A stretch of 64,000 bases of DNA from Gemmatimonadota bacterium (lineage in GTDB: Bacteria; Gemmatimonadota; Gemmatimonadetes; Longimicrobiales; Gaopeijiaceae): assembly GCA_041390125.1 (NCBI GenBank), contig JAWKQN010000007.1, forward strand, positions 1 to 64,000. The letters run 5' to 3'. A program made the translations under genes and the position numbers. Shown piece after piece: positions 33,695 to 43,394 of this stretch. Each line of letters opens with the position of its first letter. The stretch's first letter is position 1. The notes beneath the pieces are model-generated. The model saw only the letters and a program-made list of their open reading frames with translations, was not told the origin of the DNA and made no database searches.

Positions 33695-36643
33695 ATGACC
33701 CAACTTCGTCCGACATTCGGCCGGGCCGTGACCCTGGCAGCGCTTTCGCTGGCGCTCGCCGTCGGGTCGCTCTCGGCGCAGGCCACCGGCACCATCGCCG
33801 GCCAGGTCACGGACAGCCAATCCGGCCGTCCGCTGTCCGAGGCCCAGGTCTCGATTCCCGGAACGGGCATCGGGACGCTCAGCAACTCGAGCGGGCGCTA
33901 CATCCTGCTCAACGTCCCCGCCGGTCCGGTGACCGTGCGTGTGGAACTGATCGGCTTCGGCACCACCACCCAGCAGGTCAACGTCGGTGCGGGGCAGTCC
34001 GTCTCGCTGGATTTCCAGCTGGGTCAGACCGCCATCTCCCTGGACGAGCTCGTCGTCACCGGGGTGGGGCAGGCCACCGAGCGCCGTGCGCTCGGGACCA
34101 CCGTGGACGTCCTGAGCGCCCAGGCCATCGAGACGGCTCCCGTGGGCAGCGTGCAGCAGCTGCTCCAGGGCCGCGTGGCCGGCGCCACCGTCAACACCAC
34201 CTCCGCCCAGCCCGGCACGGGCGCGCTGATCCGCTTCCGTGGCGTAACCAGCGTGTTCGGCGCGCAGACGCCCGTCATCTACGTGGACGGCGTGCGGGTG
34301 GACAACTCGCAATCGACCGCCGCCGGGACGGGCGGTGAGCAGTCCTCGGCTCTGGCCGACCTGCTCACCTCCGACATCGAGCGCATCGAGGTCACCAAGG
34401 GCGGAGCGGCCTCCACGCTGTACGGCTCGAACGCCGCAACCGGCGTGATCCAGATCTTCACCAAGAAGGGCACCCCGGGCGCGCCGCGCTTCACCGCCCG
34501 CGTGGAGCAAGGCATCGACACGCCCGACCTCAAGTACATCTTCGACACGGGGGCCATCTTCCCCGACGAGGTCGCCGGGGGATCGTCGGGCACGTTGCTC
34601 GCGGACAACTTCTTCCAGAACGGCCACACCCAGGGCTACTACGTGGGTGTGAACGGCGGATCGTCCGACATCACCTACAACATCTCGGGCCGGATCGACC
34701 AGGCGGACGGGATCCAGGTGAAGAACAACAGCGTGCTGTACAACCTGCGCGCCGGCGTGCAGGCGAACGTGTCCGAGAAGCTGCGCGTGGAGTTCTCGGG
34801 TTCGTACACCCGCAGTGACTTCGACCGGCTCTTCAACGGCACGGCCATCGCCGACCCGCTGACAACCTTCGAGGTGGGGGATGCGCTGTTCTTCTCGGGG
34901 GCCGAGAGCCTGGAGGAGGCGCTCAACATCTTCCTCCGCCCCAGCATCACGGAGGAGGTCAATCGCTTCATCTTCAGCGCCGGGGCCTACTACACGCTGA
35001 ACGACCATTTCACGTCGCGGCTGACGCTGGGCATCGACGACCGCAACAATCAGCAGCGCATCCTGGAGCCCATCGGCTTCACACCGGGCGAGGTCACCGG
35101 CGAGCTGGACCGCTTCCAGCGTGAGTTCACCTCCGTGTCCGTGGATGCGGCGGGGACGTTCTCCTATCCGCTGGACGGAAACGTGACCTCCTCGTTCACG
35201 GTCGGCGTTCAGGGGTTCCGGGACGACGTCAGCACGATCTTCGCTACGGGAACCACCTTCGCGCTGCCGGGCACCAACGACTTCGGCGCGGCGGCCGACA
35301 TCATCGCGAGCGAAGGCAACAGCGAGCTGTTCACGGGTGGCGTCTACTTCGACGAGCAGCTCAGCCTGTTCAGCAAGCTGTACCTGGGCGCCGGGCTGCG
35401 CCTGGACGCGGGCTCCAGCTTCGGGGACCAGGTGGACTACGAGACCTATCCCAAAGCCACGGCGTCCTACGTGGTTTCGGAGGAGGAGTTCTTCCAGGAC
35501 GCGCTGGGAGGCATCTTCTCCGAGATGAAGGTCCGGGCGGCCTACGGGCAGACGGGCAAGTTCCCCCCGCCGTTCCTGCGCGATCGCAGCTTCGCGTCCA
35601 CCCCGTTCCGGGGTGAGAGCGCACCGCGCTTCGACAACCCGGGCAACGCGGACCTGCGTCCCGAGAAGACGTCGACCTTCGAGGCCGGCTTCGACGCGGC
35701 GCTCTTCAACAACCGTGTGGGCCTGGGCTTCACGTGGTATGACGCCACGACCACGGACGCGCTCTTCGCGGTCCCCGAGCAGCCCGTGACGGGCCTGGGC
35801 ACGCAGACGCGCAACCTGGGGGAGATCAACAACCGGGGCATCGAGGTCACCCTGGACCTCAACCTGATCAACACGCAGAGCGTGTCGTGGTCGGTGGGCG
35901 CCACCTACAACCAGGTGGAGAACAAGGTCGTGGACATGGGTGGCGCCGCCGCCTTCTTCCCGGACGACCAGAAGCACGTGTGCGGACCGCCGCTGGATTG
36001 CGACCCGAACACGCCCGGCCTCGAGGTGCTGCCGGTGGGCGCCTGGTTCGTGACCACACCCATCGACACCAACGGGGATGGTCTCAACGATGGCTCCGAG
36101 CGGCGGTACACCGGCGGTCAGGCCTTCCCGGACAAGAACGGTAGCTTCAACACCCAGCTCACGCTGGGCAGCAACCTGACCCTGTCGGCGTTGGCGGACT
36201 GGGCCGGCGGCCACCAGGTCTTCGACTGGGGCTCGGTCTGGGCCACGTTCAACAACATCTATCGCGCCAACCTGGAGCAGTGCCCCGCGGGCAAGGATCC
36301 CTGCGATCGCGGCTTCCCGCTCCGCTACAACCTGGCGGGCGTGGAGCAGGGCGAATACAGCCAGAGCGCGGCGCGCTCCGCGTTCCTCTACGACGGGGAC
36401 TGGTTCAAGCTGCGCGAGATCTCGGCGCGCTACGCCCTGCCGGAGAACCTGGCGGCCGGGCTGGGCACCAGCCGCGCCACTCTCTATGGCGCGGTCCGCA
36501 ATGTGTGGATCTGGTCCCGCAACGGCCTGATCGACCCGGAGCTCTCCGGTGTGAACGGCGCCGGCCTGGAGCTGGGATCCGAAAGCTCGATCACGATCTC
36601 GGCGCCGCGGTCGTTCAAGTTCGGCGTCGAAGTGGTCTTCTAG
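33695..36643 (+). CDS. SusC/RagA-type TonB-dependent outer-membrane receptor
   Basis: The protein has 982 residues from ATG 33695 (GAGGAG 7 bp upstream). A signal peptide ends SLSAQ. Residues about 30-115 form a carboxypeptidase-regulatory-like domain (ITGQV-type start TIAGQVTDSQSGRPLSEAQV), followed by ISLDELVVTGVG and the plug (LLQGRVAGATVN; TPVIYVDGVRV; IERIEVTKGGAASTLYGSNAATGVIQIFTKKG) to about 250. The remainder is the barrel, ending SFKFGVEVVF. It imports an oligomer via TonB. The ligand cannot be read. It is paired with a SusD lipoprotein gene 15 bp downstream and ends before a strong hairpin. Confidence 0.95.
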   Translation: MTQLRPTFGRAVTLAALSLALAVGSLSAQATGTIAGQVTDSQSGRPLSEAQVSIPGTGIGTLSNSSGRYILLNVPAGPVTVRVELIGFGTTTQQVNVGAGQSVSLDFQLGQTAISLDELVVTGVGQATERRALGTTVDVLSAQAIETAPVGSVQQLLQGRVAGATVNTTSAQPGTGALIRFRGVTSVFGAQTPVIYVDGVRVDNSQSTAAGTGGEQSSALADLLTSDIERIEVTKGGAASTLYGSNAATGVIQIFTKKGTPGAPRFTARVEQGIDTPDLKYIFDTGAIFPDEVAGGSSGTLLADNFFQNGHTQGYYVGVNGGSSDITYNISGRIDQADGIQVKNNSVLYNLRAGVQANVSEKLRVEFSGSYTRSDFDRLFNGTAIADPLTTFEVGDALFFSGAESLEEALNIFLRPSITEEVNRFIFSAGAYYTLNDHFTSRLTLGIDDRNNQQRILEPIGFTPGEVTGELDRFQREFTSVSVDAAGTFSYPLDGNVTSSFTVGVQGFRDDVSTIFATGTTFALPGTNDFGAAADIIASEGNSELFTGGVYFDEQLSLFSKLYLGAGLRLDAGSSFGDQVDYETYPKATASYVVSEEEFFQDALGGIFSEMKVRAAYGQTGKFPPPFLRDRSFASTPFRGESAPRFDNPGNADLRPEKTSTFEAGFDAALFNNRVGLGFTWYDATTTDALFAVPEQPVTGLGTQTRNLGEINNRGIEVTLDLNLINTQSVSWSVGATYNQVENKVVDMGGAAAFFPDDQKHVCGPPLDCDPNTPGLEVLPVGAWFVTTPIDTNGDGLNDGSERRYTGGQAFPDKNGSFNTQLTLGSNLTLSALADWAGGHQVFDWGSVWATFNNIYRANLEQCPAGKDPCDRGFPLRYNLAGVEQGEYSQSAARSAFLYDGDWFKLREISARYALPENLAAGLGTSRATLYGAVRNVWIWSRNGLIDPELSGVNGAGLELGSESSITISAPRSFKFGVEVVF

Positions 36644-36658
36644 GAGAGGCGAGCCAAC

Positions 36659-38137
36659 ATGACAACCAAGAGCATGGCGAGACGGACCGCCTCCGGAACC
36701 GCGTGGTTGCTGACCCTGGCGCTGGGCGTCGGGGCCTGCGACTTCCTCGATCCGACCAAGGTGGACAACCCCACCACCACGGACGAGGATCTGGCGGAAG
36801 CGGAGCGGCCCACCGAGGCGCTGCTCCCCGGCCTGCGCGCGCAGTTCGCGCGGGCCGTGGGCGCCACCGTGAGCACCACGGAGAACGCCTCCGACAACTA
36901 CTCGATCCACGGCACGGGCATCCTCAAGCAGTTGGACGACCCGTACCAGACGGACCCCACCATCGTCGATGCCACCGGCACCGGGAGCGCCAGCGCCATC
37001 TACTGGCACAACCAGGAGCTGCGTGCGCTCGGCGACTTCGTGATCGACGTGATCGCGGCCGACGACCCCACGGCCACGGCCGATCAGATCGCGGAGGCAC
37101 GCTATTACCGCGGGATGGGGCTCCTGCACCTGGCCGAGAACTTCTCGGCCTTCCCGTTGGAGAAGGACGGCACACCGTTGCCGGCCAGCGAGGCCCTGTC
37201 GCGGGCCATCGCCGACCTGAGCGCCGCCACCAGCGGGCCGCTCGGGACGGCGGCCAAGGCGGCGCTGGCGCGGGCGTACCGCTGGCAGGGGGATGCCACC
37301 CAGGCCATCAATCAGGCAGTCGAGGTGCTGGCCGCCGACCCGGCGTTCCTGTTCCAGCAGGAGTACGACTCGCAGTCGATCGAGAACAACCCGTTCGCGT
37401 ATCTGTTCCTGCGGGCGCTCCAGGAGATGCAGCCGCTGCCGCGACTGGACTTCCTGGATCCGAAGTACACCAGCCGTGAGGCAGGCATCGCCGTGGCCAA
37501 GGCCGAGGAGATGCACCTCATCATGGCCGAGGCCCGCTTCGCGCAGGGGGACTTCGCGCAGGGGAAGACCCACCTGGGCAACGCCATCCGGCTCGCGCAC
37601 CAGCGCGGAGCCACCGACTTCGTGGACAACGATCAGCGGCTCAATGCCGACCTGAGCATCCGTCCACGCAACGAGGAGATCCGGGTGGCGGCCGAGCCGG
37701 GAGCGCCCTTCCGGGCGGGCCTGGTGCTGGACCGGCCGGACGAGAGCATCCCGGTGCCCACGGTGTCGGGGACGTCACTGGACGCCGACTCCATCGAGGC
37801 CATTCCGGTCTCGGAGACGGAGAACCTGTGGCATGCGCTCTGGTTGGCGCGCCAGGAGATCCTCTTCCTGGAGGGCCGCCGCATGGCGGACCTGGGCCTC
37901 AGGTTGCCGATGATGCTCCGGGAGATCGATGCCAACCCGAACATCTCCGACGGGGACGCCGGGACGCGCATGACCATCCCGGCGTACATGACGCAGGCCG
38001 TGGCCGAGGTGATGGATACCTTCACGCCGTCGTCGCCGTACGACGCGTCGGAGAACCTCACCACGACCGAGGTCACGATGGACATCGACCTCAACCGGTT
38101 GCTGGCCCAGCGGAATTCGAGCCCGTTCAGCAACTAG
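36659..38137 (+). CDS. SusD/RagB-family lipoprotein
   Basis: The protein is 492 residues with a lipobox ending at Cys27 (LGVGAC) and a mature start CDFLDPTKVDNPTTTDEDL, the classic SusD beginning. Helical TPR-like segments follow, with EMHLIMAEARFAQGDF and ENLWHALWLARQEILFLEGRRMADLGLRL near the C-terminus. SusD sits on the outer face as a lid over its SusC partner and captures the ligand. It begins 15 bp after the SusC gene, so they form one operon, closed by the hairpin at 38182. Confidence 0.93.
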   Translation: MTTKSMARRTASGTAWLLTLALGVGACDFLDPTKVDNPTTTDEDLAEAERPTEALLPGLRAQFARAVGATVSTTENASDNYSIHGTGILKQLDDPYQTDPTIVDATGTGSASAIYWHNQELRALGDFVIDVIAADDPTATADQIAEARYYRGMGLLHLAENFSAFPLEKDGTPLPASEALSRAIADLSAATSGPLGTAAKAALARAYRWQGDATQAINQAVEVLAADPAFLFQQEYDSQSIENNPFAYLFLRALQEMQPLPRLDFLDPKYTSREAGIAVAKAEEMHLIMAEARFAQGDFAQGKTHLGNAIRLAHQRGATDFVDNDQRLNADLSIRPRNEEIRVAAEPGAPFRAGLVLDRPDESIPVPTVSGTSLDADSIEAIPVSETENLWHALWLARQEILFLEGRRMADLGLRLPMMLREIDANPNISDGDAGTRMTIPAYMTQAVAEVMDTFTPSSPYDASENLTTTEVTMDIDLNRLLAQRNSSPFSN

Positions 38138-38181
38138 AGGCGACACGCTCCGGACCTTCGGGTCCGGGATTCCGCAACCGG

Positions 38182-38214
38182 ACGGCCGGCGGGGGTGACC
38201 CCGCCGGCCGTTTC
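38182..38214 (+). terminator. Rho-independent terminator after the first SusCD pair
   Basis: There is a perfect 13-bp stem (ACGGCCGGCGGGG with its complement) and a 4-nt GTGA loop, followed by TTTC. It lies 44 bp past the SusD stop, and is the best terminator-like structure in the window, although the T tract is short. Confidence 0.75.
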
Positions 38215-38366
38215 GCGTGCGAGGGCAACGTCCTGGTCGGCGTCGATGCGCTTCCGGAGGCCGACCGCCGGGCAACTCCCGAGGCAGGCCCACGGCGGTC
38301 GGACGAACCCCGTCCGCAGACCGCCCCACGCCTCAACGGGCACGATCCCTGTAGGGATGGCGGGGG

Positions 38367-39326
38367 ATGAGGGCTCTCGATCGAAACGGAGGGATGGTGC
38401 GCACGGACGCGGGGCAGGGTCGCTGGAGGGCGGGGAACCACGAGCAGGCTCCGGAGGCCCGCAAGGCGCCGGGCAACCGGGCGGGTGCGCTGGGCCTCCT
38501 GGCGGCGCTTCCCGGCGCCTGGCTGTTGATCCCGGAGGTCCCGGCCCTGCCGTACCCGTGGAGCGGACGCGTGGGCACGGTGTTCCTGTCGTTCGGGATC
38601 CTCCTGGCGGCGCTGGGGCTGATCCTGGAGTGGCGAGGCCCCCGGCGCCCCACCGCCCTCGTCCCGGCCATGGTCCTGCTGGACTTCCTCCTGGCCCTGG
38701 CGGGCCTCGCCGCCTGGCGTACGGTCTTCGCGTATGATGTCCTGGCGCCGGAGGCGCCCGCCGGTGCGCGGGTCTGGACACCGGATCGCTCGACCGCCAG
38801 AGCGGCGGTCCTGCTCGTGAGCGACGATCCGATCGATGCGCCCCTGCTCCCCCGGCTGGCCGCGGCGCTGGCCCGGGAGGGGGTGGCGGCCGCCGTCCTG
38901 GTGGACGGCTCGACGCCGCAGGACGGCGACCTGGCCGCCCTGCGGGCCCTGATCCCGGCCGCCGAGCGCGTGGGCGTGGTGGCCTTCGGGGAGGCGGGCG
39001 CCGATCCCGCCTGCCTGGACGCGCTGCCGCTCGACTTCGTGGCGCTGATCTCCACCTCGGTGCCGACCCCGCCCGCGCTGGGGGCCGTCGGACCGGACCT
39101 GCTCGGCGTCTATGCCTTCGAGGACACGCTGCTCAATCCGCACGCCGAGGCACAGGCCCTCGCGGCCGCGTTCACCGCCTCGGGTCGGGCGCGCGCGCAG
39201 GTGCAGGTCTTCCTGGGGTCGGATCACCATCTGCGCAGCGTCACGCGGCGACCGCTGCTGCCGGCTGCCTTCGGCACCACGTTCGTCGCGCGGCTCGCGT
39301 CCTGGATGGAGGGGGAGGGCTTCTAG
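38367..39326 (+). CDS. Membrane protein with alpha/beta-hydrolase-like domain, unknown
   Basis: This 319-residue protein starts at ATG 38367 (another at 38394). After a charged leader it has about three helices (roughly 40-56, 70-86 and 94-112). The soluble part, about 120-319, has hydrolase-like strand-helix pattern (AAVLLVSDDPID; GVAAAVLVDGS; VGVVAFGEAG; ALISTSVPTP; QVQVFLGSDHHLRSV). No GxSxG nucleophile is visible where FGEAG lies, so it may be inactive, while SDHH near the end resembles the catalytic His region. Function unknown. It lies behind the first SusCD terminator and its own hairpin follows the stop. Confidence 0.6.
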   Translation: MRALDRNGGMVRTDAGQGRWRAGNHEQAPEARKAPGNRAGALGLLAALPGAWLLIPEVPALPYPWSGRVGTVFLSFGILLAALGLILEWRGPRRPTALVPAMVLLDFLLALAGLAAWRTVFAYDVLAPEAPAGARVWTPDRSTARAAVLLVSDDPIDAPLLPRLAAALAREGVAAAVLVDGSTPQDGDLAALRALIPAAERVGVVAFGEAGADPACLDALPLDFVALISTSVPTPPALGAVGPDLLGVYAFEDTLLNPHAEAQALAAAFTASGRARAQVQVFLGSDHHLRSVTRRPLLPAAFGTTFVARLASWMEGEGF

Positions 39327-39356
39327 GCTCGGGAGCCGCCCGCCGGGCACCCGAGC
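39327..39356. terminator. Hairpin right after the 38367-39326 gene
   Basis: GCTCGGG pairs with CCCGAGC (7 bp), enclosing a second short GCCC/GGGC stem. It begins at the first base after the stop codon and lies between convergent genes. Without a T tract its termination role is only probable. Confidence 0.4.
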
Positions 39357-39429
39357 GCCTCGCGCGCGGCCCGGATCTCCGGTCGAGCCCGCTTCATGGT
39401 CGAGCCCGCCTCCTGGTCGGGTCAGGCCC

Positions 39430-40743
39430 TCAGCGGGGCGCGGAGCTCTCCAGCGTCAGCGCCGAGCGTGTCACCAGGTCGCGGTAGCCCCGGAAGCCTC
39501 CGTCGCGTGCGGCCTCCGCGAATGCGCGGAACGGCTGGAGGAGCTGGACGCTGTAGTAGCCGGGCACGGGGTTCAGCACCGGGTCGTCGATGCCGCCTCC
39601 CCCGAAGTAGCTGCGGATGAGCAGCCCATCCTCCGCGAGCGGGAGTGTGGCCATGGTTTCCGCGAAGTCCACGAAGGAGCCGTCGCTCCACAGATAGAAC
39701 TCCACGTTCGACGTGTAGAACGCCGTGATCTCCAGGCCCAGGCGGCGGACCTCCGCGCCGATCGCGCGCAGCGCCTGGCGCCCGGCGAGGTTTCCCACCA
39801 CGGGGACGACCCGATTCTCCTCCTGCAGCGCCTTGAGCCACTGGAAGTCCCGCTCCTCCACGAGGTAGCTGGCGGGCGCTCCGTCCAGGTCGCGCTCCAG
39901 AAGCAGGTCGCGGTGGGTGGGATAGAAGAAGCGCGGGCGCCGGCCATAGGAGCGGAAACGCAGATCCAATCCGCTCGTGATGAACTCGCGCTGGAAGCGG
40001 TCCAGCGTAGCGAGGCTCTCTCCGTCGAGGGGGACGCCGAAGGAGCGGACCTGCTCGGCGACGCGTGCCCGCACTGCGGCACCGTCCTGCGGCCCCGCGG
40101 GATGCTCATCGATCCACGCGATCAGCTCCGGCAGGGGTCGCTCGTCCCAGGCGGCCAGGTCGTCCGGGAGCGGGCGCGCGTACAACAGCGCCAGATACTC
40201 CAGGCGATTGCGCGCCATCCCGAACAGGGCCTTGAAGAGCAGGTGCTGGATCAGGTTGTCCCGGCGGATGTCGACGAGGAAGGCGATCTCGGGCCGGAGC
40301 GCGGCCATGTAGGAGAAGTTCTGGTCGGGCCCCACGCCCAGGTACGCGCCGCCCCGGAGCCCCGACCGCTCCAGCGCGCCCATGGGGTGCAGATAGCTGG
40401 ATTCGTTGGAGATCAGGTTGTCCGTGTCGAAGTAGCCGCCGGGCTCCGACAGACGCGCTACCAGCGCACCGAAGGTGGTGTCGGGAAGGGGAGCGGTGGA
40501 CGCGCGCAGCGGGGCGGCGGTGCCGCCGTGCGACGGCTCCGGACTGCACGCCGCGCCAGAGGCGACCAGCATGAGCAGGAGGACAACGCGCCGGCCGCGG
40601 TCCGATCCGCACGAACGGAGGACACGGGCGTCGGCGCACGGGTCCGCGGAACGACGCGGAGGAGACCCGCCGGCGCGCTGTCCGGCTACGGCGGCGGGAC
40701 GCGTGGGATCTACCCGTGCGGCGGAAACGGTTTGGCCGTCCAT
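39430..40743 (-). CDS. Lipoprotein, LIC_10091-like family
   Basis: About 437 residues. A lipobox is seen at Cys66 counting from the ATG at 40743 (DRGRRVVLLLMLVASGAAC), preceded by an unusually long leader. No ATG, GTG or TTG lies closer with basic residues before the helix, so the start is unsure and the gene would overlap the upstream gene by 34 bp. The mature part (DTDNLISNESSYLHPM; GGAYLGVGPDQNFSYMAALRPEIAFLVDIRRDNLIQHLLFKALFG) has a methyltransferase-like Rossmann look. I recall similar sequences grouped as LIC_10091-type lipoproteins of unknown function; this is from memory and unverified. It lies directly downstream of the beta-lactamase-like lipoprotein. Confidence 0.55.
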   Translation of the reverse strand: MDGQTVSAARVDPTRPAAVAGQRAGGSPPRRSADPCADARVLRSCGSDRGRRVVLLLMLVASGAACSPEPSHGGTAAPLRASTAPLPDTTFGALVARLSEPGGYFDTDNLISNESSYLHPMGALERSGLRGGAYLGVGPDQNFSYMAALRPEIAFLVDIRRDNLIQHLLFKALFGMARNRLEYLALLYARPLPDDLAAWDERPLPELIAWIDEHPAGPQDGAAVRARVAEQVRSFGVPLDGESLATLDRFQREFITSGLDLRFRSYGRRPRFFYPTHRDLLLERDLDGAPASYLVEERDFQWLKALQEENRVVPVVGNLAGRQALRAIGAEVRRLGLEITAFYTSNVEFYLWSDGSFVDFAETMATLPLAEDGLLIRSYFGGGGIDDPVLNPVPGYYSVQLLQPFRAFAEAARDGGFRGYRDLVTRSALTLESSAPR

Positions 40744-41687
40744 GGATCGTCCGGCTCGAAGGTCGACCAGAGGAGCCGGGACACATCCCGGAGCAGCACG
40801 AACCCCTCGTTGTCCCACTCCCAGCTCGTGTCCTCCTGGTCCTTGGTGATGACACAGAAGACGTAGTCCCCGTGGGGGGCGTTGACGAGCACGACCTCGG
40901 AGCGGGACCGATCGACCGCCCCCTGCTTGGAGGCGGTCTGCACCCAGGGTGGTATCTCGGACAGCGCTTCGTCGTTCCAGTAGATGCGCGTCAGCATCCG
41001 GTACATCTCTTCATCGGCTCGGGGGCTCACGGCGCGGCCTTCGCGGATCCGCACCAGCAGCTCGGCCATCTCACGCGGCGTGGTCTGCCCCCAGCCGTAG
41101 CGCTCCCAATCGGCGCGCCGGCCCTCCGTGCGCGAGTTCACCCGCGTGCCGCGAAAGCCCTGACCGTCCAACCAGGCGTTGATCGCCGTGCCGGTGCCCA
41201 CCAGCGACTGCAGCCAGAGGCTGGCCGTGTTGTCGGACGTGGTGATCATCAGCATGGCCACCTTGGAGAGGTGGATCTCCTCCCCGTCCGCGAACGACCC
41301 CAGGATGTCCTCGCCCTCATAGAGGAGCGAGTCCCGGTAGACCAGGGTCTGCTCGAAGTCCAGCTCGCCTCGTTCGATCCGGTCGAACAGCGTGACGAGG
41401 ATGGGCACCTTCACCATGCTGGCCGTGGGGAACAGCGAGTCCGGTTGGATCCAGGCGCTGCGACCGTCCCCGAGATGTCGCACGTAGATGCCCACGTCCC
41501 CGCGGAAGTCCGCGACCAGCGAGTCCAATCGCGCCTGGAGCGCCGCATCGTGCCGCTCCTCCCGAACCGGGGCCTCCGCCGGAACGGATGCGGGGGGATC
41601 GGCACAGGCGGCGACCAGAAGGGAGAATCCCGCGAGGACCGACACGGTGCGCGCCAGCGGGCGGAGGCAAGGATGCGAAGTGCGCAT
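40710..41687 (-). CDS. Class A beta-lactamase-like lipoprotein (serine hydrolase)
   Basis: The protein has 325 residues from ATG 41687, with a lipobox at Cys28 (LVAAC). The SxxK motif is S90-MVK, SDN is 151-153 and the KTG position reads KQG at 254-256. These match the class A fold, and mature-length is normal. However, I see no clear Glu166/ExxLN motif where it would lie (RTEGRRADWERYG follows), and KTG is altered, so penicillinase activity is doubtful. It may be a penicillin-binding or amidase-type relative. It is upstream of the LIC_10091-like gene and divergent from the FAD gene (293 bp, no clear promoter seen). Confidence 0.85.
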   Translation of the reverse strand: MRTSHPCLRPLARTVSVLAGFSLLVAACADPPASVPAEAPVREERHDAALQARLDSLVADFRGDVGIYVRHLGDGRSAWIQPDSLFPTASMVKVPILVTLFDRIERGELDFEQTLVYRDSLLYEGEDILGSFADGEEIHLSKVAMLMITTSDNTASLWLQSLVGTGTAINAWLDGQGFRGTRVNSRTEGRRADWERYGWGQTTPREMAELLVRIREGRAVSPRADEEMYRMLTRIYWNDEALSEIPPWVQTASKQGAVDRSRSEVVLVNAPHGDYVFCVITKDQEDTSWEWDNEGFVLLRDVSRLLWSTFEPDDPWTAKPFPPHG

Positions 41688-41980
41688 GGGACGGGGGGTG
41701 TGAGAGAACCGGACAGGATGCCGGCCGGCTGCGGTCGGCGGCGAGCGGCCAACATGCGTGCATCGGGTGGGAGCGGCCAGCGCGCGGGCGCCGTGGCCCG
41801 GGGGCGCGGCGCCCGACACGGGGCGCCGCCGCGCTGCGCGCCCCGATGACCCCGCCCCCGTCGATGGTCTGCCCCTGCCCCCCACCAAGAGACGATCGCC
41901 GCCCCCCGATCCGGGAGATGTGGGTGCGAGGCGGGGCGACGATCGTTGGAGGCGTCCGGACGATCCACACGGGAGGACCC

Positions 41981-43394
41981 ATGGGCGAGCGACGGCGTCA
42001 CGCGGTGGTGGTGGGTGCGGGCTTCGGGGGGCTGGTGGCCGCGGCGGCGCTGCACCGGCACTTCGAGCGCGTGACCGTGCTGGAGCGCGATGCGCTGCCG
42101 GAGCGTGTCCACCACCGCAAGGGCGTTCCCCAGGACCGGCACGGCCACGGGCTGCTCACGAGCGGCGTGCGCGCGTTGGAACGCCTGTACCCTGGCCTCA
42201 CCGCCGAGCTGCAGGCTGCCGGGGCGATCCCCGGAGACGTGGTCGGACACGTCCGCTGGCATCGGCACGGCGCCTACCTGCATCGGGCGCCCGCGGGACT
42301 CGAGGGGCTGCTCCTCGGTCGGCCGTTGCTGGAGGCGACCCTGAGGGAGCGCACCCGCGCGCTGCCCGGCGTGCTCGTGCGCAGCCGGGTGGTGGTGGAA
42401 GGGCTTGTGCGCACGCACGCGCAGGGCCGGATCACGGGAGTCCGCGTACGGGAGGTCGACGGGGTCGCCCCCACGGAGCTCGAGGCCGATCTGGTCGTCG
42501 ACGCCGGAGGCCGAGGCTCGCGCCTCCCGCGCTGGGTGGCCGAGCTGGCGATCGATCCGCCGTCCGAGGAGCGCCTGGACGTCGGCGTGGGCTACGCGTC
42601 GCGCGTGTACCGGCGTCGGCCGGAGGACCTGGAGGGCGACCACGGCGTGGTGCTGGCGGCATCGTCCGGGGGCCGCCGCGCGGGTTTCCTGCTGGCACTG
42701 GAGGATGCGCGCTGGATCGTCTCCCTGGTGGGCGTCGGCGGCGATCACCCACCCGTGGATGAACGGGGGTTCCTGGACTTCGCGGGGAGTCTGGTGCGGC
42801 CCGACATCTACTCCGTCATCCGCCGCGCCGAGCCCCTCTCCGACGTCGCGCAGTACCGCATCCCCGCCAACGTGCGGCGCCGCTGGGAGCGGATGAAGGA
42901 TCTGCCGCGCGGCGTGCTCGTGATCGGGGACGCGCTGTGTGCCTTCAATCCGCTGTACGGGCAGGGCATGAGCGTGGCGGCCCTGGAGGCGGAGATCCTG
43001 GACGCCGCGCTGACCCGGGGGGGGGCGCTACGAGCGTCGCTATCTACGCCGGACTGCGGCGCTCGTGGGCGGCGTCTGGGGGCTGGTGGCCGGTGAGGAC
43101 GCGCGCTTCCGCGCCGCGCCGTACGAGGGGACGCGCAGCGGCCGTCTGCGTGAGTGGTGGCTCACCCGTGTCCACGTGGCGGCCCGTACCGACCCCGTGG
43201 TCTGCGCCGCGTTGTTCCGCGTCGTGAACCTACTGGCGCCGCCGCGGAGCCTTCTGGCCCCGACGTTGCTTCGGCGCGTCCTGCTCCAGCGACCGCAGCC
43301 AGCGGCGAGCCTCGGCGCGGACCCGTTTGGGCGCCGTGCCCCCCAGGACGTCGCGCCGCGCCAGCACCGCCGGAAGGGCCAGCTCACGCTGTAG
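41981..43394 (+). CDS. FAD-dependent oxidoreductase, disrupted by a poly-G frameshift
   Basis: From ATG 41981 (GGGAGG 5 bp before) the protein has the FAD Rossmann motif VVVGAGFGGLVAAAALHR (from residue 8), then VERDALP-like binding, GRG and the second FAD motif GDALCAFNPLYGQGMSVAALEAEIL. This is typical of FAD monooxygenase/reductase families. At 43017-43025 there are nine Gs. Reading straight on gives a 24-residue nonsense tail and stop at 43096. Skipping one G continues, from 43026, as RYERRYLRRTAALVGGVWGLVAG and a good C-terminus (LREWWLTRVHVAARTDPVVCAALFRVVNLL). Removing one G restores a ~470-residue protein, whose end overlaps argH by 165 bp. The error may be biological or from assembly. 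Confidence 0.85.

Noticed and set aside
33608..37600. 1330-residue minus-strand open frame
   Set aside because: It is antisense to the SusC and SusD genes; its translation is Arg/Gly/Val/Leu-rich with no domain or signal and follows from GC-rich codon use.
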